NCBI GenBank assembly: GCA_900555335.1
Contig: USKU01000071.1
Coordinates: forward strand, 1 to 6,129
Length of the DNA: 6,129 bases
DNA from: an uncultured Atopobium sp.
GTDB taxonomy: Bacteria > Actinomycetota > Coriobacteriia > Coriobacteriales > Atopobiaceae
Reading direction: 5' to 3'
In this document: positions 5,241 to 6,129 of the stretch, in pieces
Position numbering within the stretch: position 1 is the first letter of the stretch
Layout of the letters: the number at the start of each line of letters is the position of its first letter
The notes under the pieces: generated by a model
The model's database searches: none
What the model was told of the DNA's origin: nothing
The model's input: the letters and a program-made list of their open reading frames with translations, nothing else
Position numbers and translations under genes: made by a program

Positions 5241-6129
5241 ATGCAAACTTTACACGAAACTGAGCTCACCTACACCCAAGATCACAAATTAGATCTCAAT
5301 GGTATGGCACGAACACTACTTGAAGACTTAGTAAATACCGTAATGGTTGAGCAAGTAGAAGAGCTTGGTTGTGTTCGCAATGGATACCGTGAGCGAAAGC
5401 TTGTAACGTCAGTTGGAACTCTTACCTTAAAAATTCCTAAACTCCGTGAAGGAACCTATTTTCCTGACGATATCGTATGTAAGTGGAGCAGATGTGATAC
5501 AGCTCTTGCAAGCTGTATTTGTGATATGTGGACCTTAGGTATTTCAAACCGTAAGGTAGAAAAAGCACTGAGTGAGCTTGGTGTTGAGAAGATCAGCAGA
5601 AGCAGAGTCTCGAGACTTGTTAGGTCTTTAGATGAAGAGGTAGAAGATTTAAGACACGGCTCTTTGTCTTTTGACAGATGGCCCTATCTTTGGCTTGATG
5701 CAACCTATATTCCTATAAGAGAAGCAGGACATACAACCAGACGTGCTGTTGTTATTGCTATAGCTGTAAACACAGAAGCCAAAAGACAAATCATAGGGCT
5801 TGAATGTATAGATACAGAGTCATATCTGTCTTGGAAAGACTTCCTTATATCTTTGAGAGAGCGAGGGCTCAGTGGAGTGAAACTTGTTATCTCTGATGCT
5901 CATGCAGGTCTTGTAAGAGCAATCGGTGAGGTGCTCACAGGCGCTGCCTGGCAAAACTGTCTTTGTCACCTAGAGAGAAATGTCTTTGATAGATGTAGAA
6001 CAAAAGCTCAGGGCAAAGCAGTTATTGCTGCTATGAAACATACCTTTGAAGCTACTGATAGCGAGTTAGTACGCACAGGCTTTGAGCACCTCTATGAAGT
6101 GTATGAAAAGATAGATCCAAAAGGAGCAC
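5241..6129 (+). CDS. IS256-family (Mutator) transposase, 3' end outside window
   Basis: The transposase catalyses DNA cutting and joining for the element. The frame is open for 296 codons from the ATG at 5241 to the window edge; complete IS256 transposases are roughly 400 aa, so about a quarter is missing. An N-terminal helical region contains the typical block YRERKLVTSVGTLTLKIPKLREG (49-71). The RNase H-like core starts with the first catalytic Asp, D153, in LWLDATYI, and the second, D219, in VISDAHAGL. A C-x-x-H signature follows in NCLCHLERNV (C240, H243). The catalytic Glu lies beyond the window. There are no internal stops or frameshifts, so the visible part looks intact and the insertion may be recent. 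AGAAAGGA (5223-5230) is the ribosome-binding site, with a 10-nt gap, and it sits in the inverted repeat described above. Confidence 0.92.
   Translation, partial: MQTLHETELTYTQDHKLDLNGMARTLLEDLVNTVMVEQVEELGCVRNGYRERKLVTSVGTLTLKIPKLREGTYFPDDIVCKWSRCDTALASCICDMWTLGISNRKVEKALSELGVEKISRSRVSRLVRSLDEEVEDLRHGSLSFDRWPYLWLDATYIPIREAGHTTRRAVVIAIAVNTEAKRQIIGLECIDTESYLSWKDFLISLRERGLSGVKLVISDAHAGLVRAIGEVLTGAAWQNCLCHLERNVFDRCRTKAQGKAVIAAMKHTFEATDSELVRTGFEHLYEVYEKIDPKGA

Larger units (their letters stand above)
5136..6129 (+). mobile_element. IS256-family insertion sequence, left part (runs off the window)
   Basis: The element begins near TGTCCCGAAAAGTGG (about 5136-5152), where SbcC similarity stops, and carries a Mutator-type transposase. 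The exact left end is uncertain by several bases because the right end and the target duplication are outside the window; IS256-family elements typically make 8- or 9-bp duplications. It is inserted in sbcC with its transposase reading away from the remnant. Confidence 0.8.

Overview
The window looks like a chromosomal segment from an anaerobic Gram-positive bacterium. My best guess is the Coriobacteriia (Atopobium/Lancefieldella/Olsenella group). That rests on general resemblance of the 3-hydroxyacyl-CoA dehydrogenase and the small beta-rich protein to proteins of that group, plus strong AGGA/AAAGGA ribosome-binding sites. It is an inference, not a match I could run.

Layout: (1) Positions 1-1770 have moderate to high GC and look like host backbone. 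A minus-strand 3-hydroxyacyl-CoA dehydrogenase gene (208-1155) ends in a strong hairpin terminator (73-105). A divergent plus-strand gene (1473-1769) encodes a 98-aa beta-rich protein of unknown function. A 21-bp near-identical motif occurs at 32-52 and 1290-1310, on either side of the dehydrogenase gene. (2) Positions 1770-4200 are visibly AT-richer and hold two plus-strand orphan genes. The first (405 aa, 1895-3112) is helical with possible membrane-active segments. The second (175 aa, 3488-4015) is acidic and tyrosine-rich. Each is followed by its own hairpin terminator (3189-3219 and 4133-4170), so they appear to be separate cargo-like units rather than an operon. (3) Positions 4206 to about 5136, minus strand, carry the C-terminal part of SbcC, the SMC-like ATPase of the SbcCD nuclease. 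The ABC signature, Walker B and H-loop remain, but the frame is cut off at its 5' side. (4) From about 5136 to the window end lies the left part of an IS256 (Mutator)-family insertion sequence. Its transposase gene (5241 to beyond 6129) runs off the edge and shows two of the three DDE residues.

The clearest biological story is insertional inactivation of sbcC by the IS256-type element. The element also has a perfect 14-bp inverted repeat whose right arm covers the transposase ribosome-binding site. A plausible internal promoter would start transcripts after most of the left arm. This is the arrangement expected if translation is blocked on read-through transcripts but not on the element's own transcripts. 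The two orphan genes are the best candidates for undescribed function, but nothing in the sequence fixes what they do.
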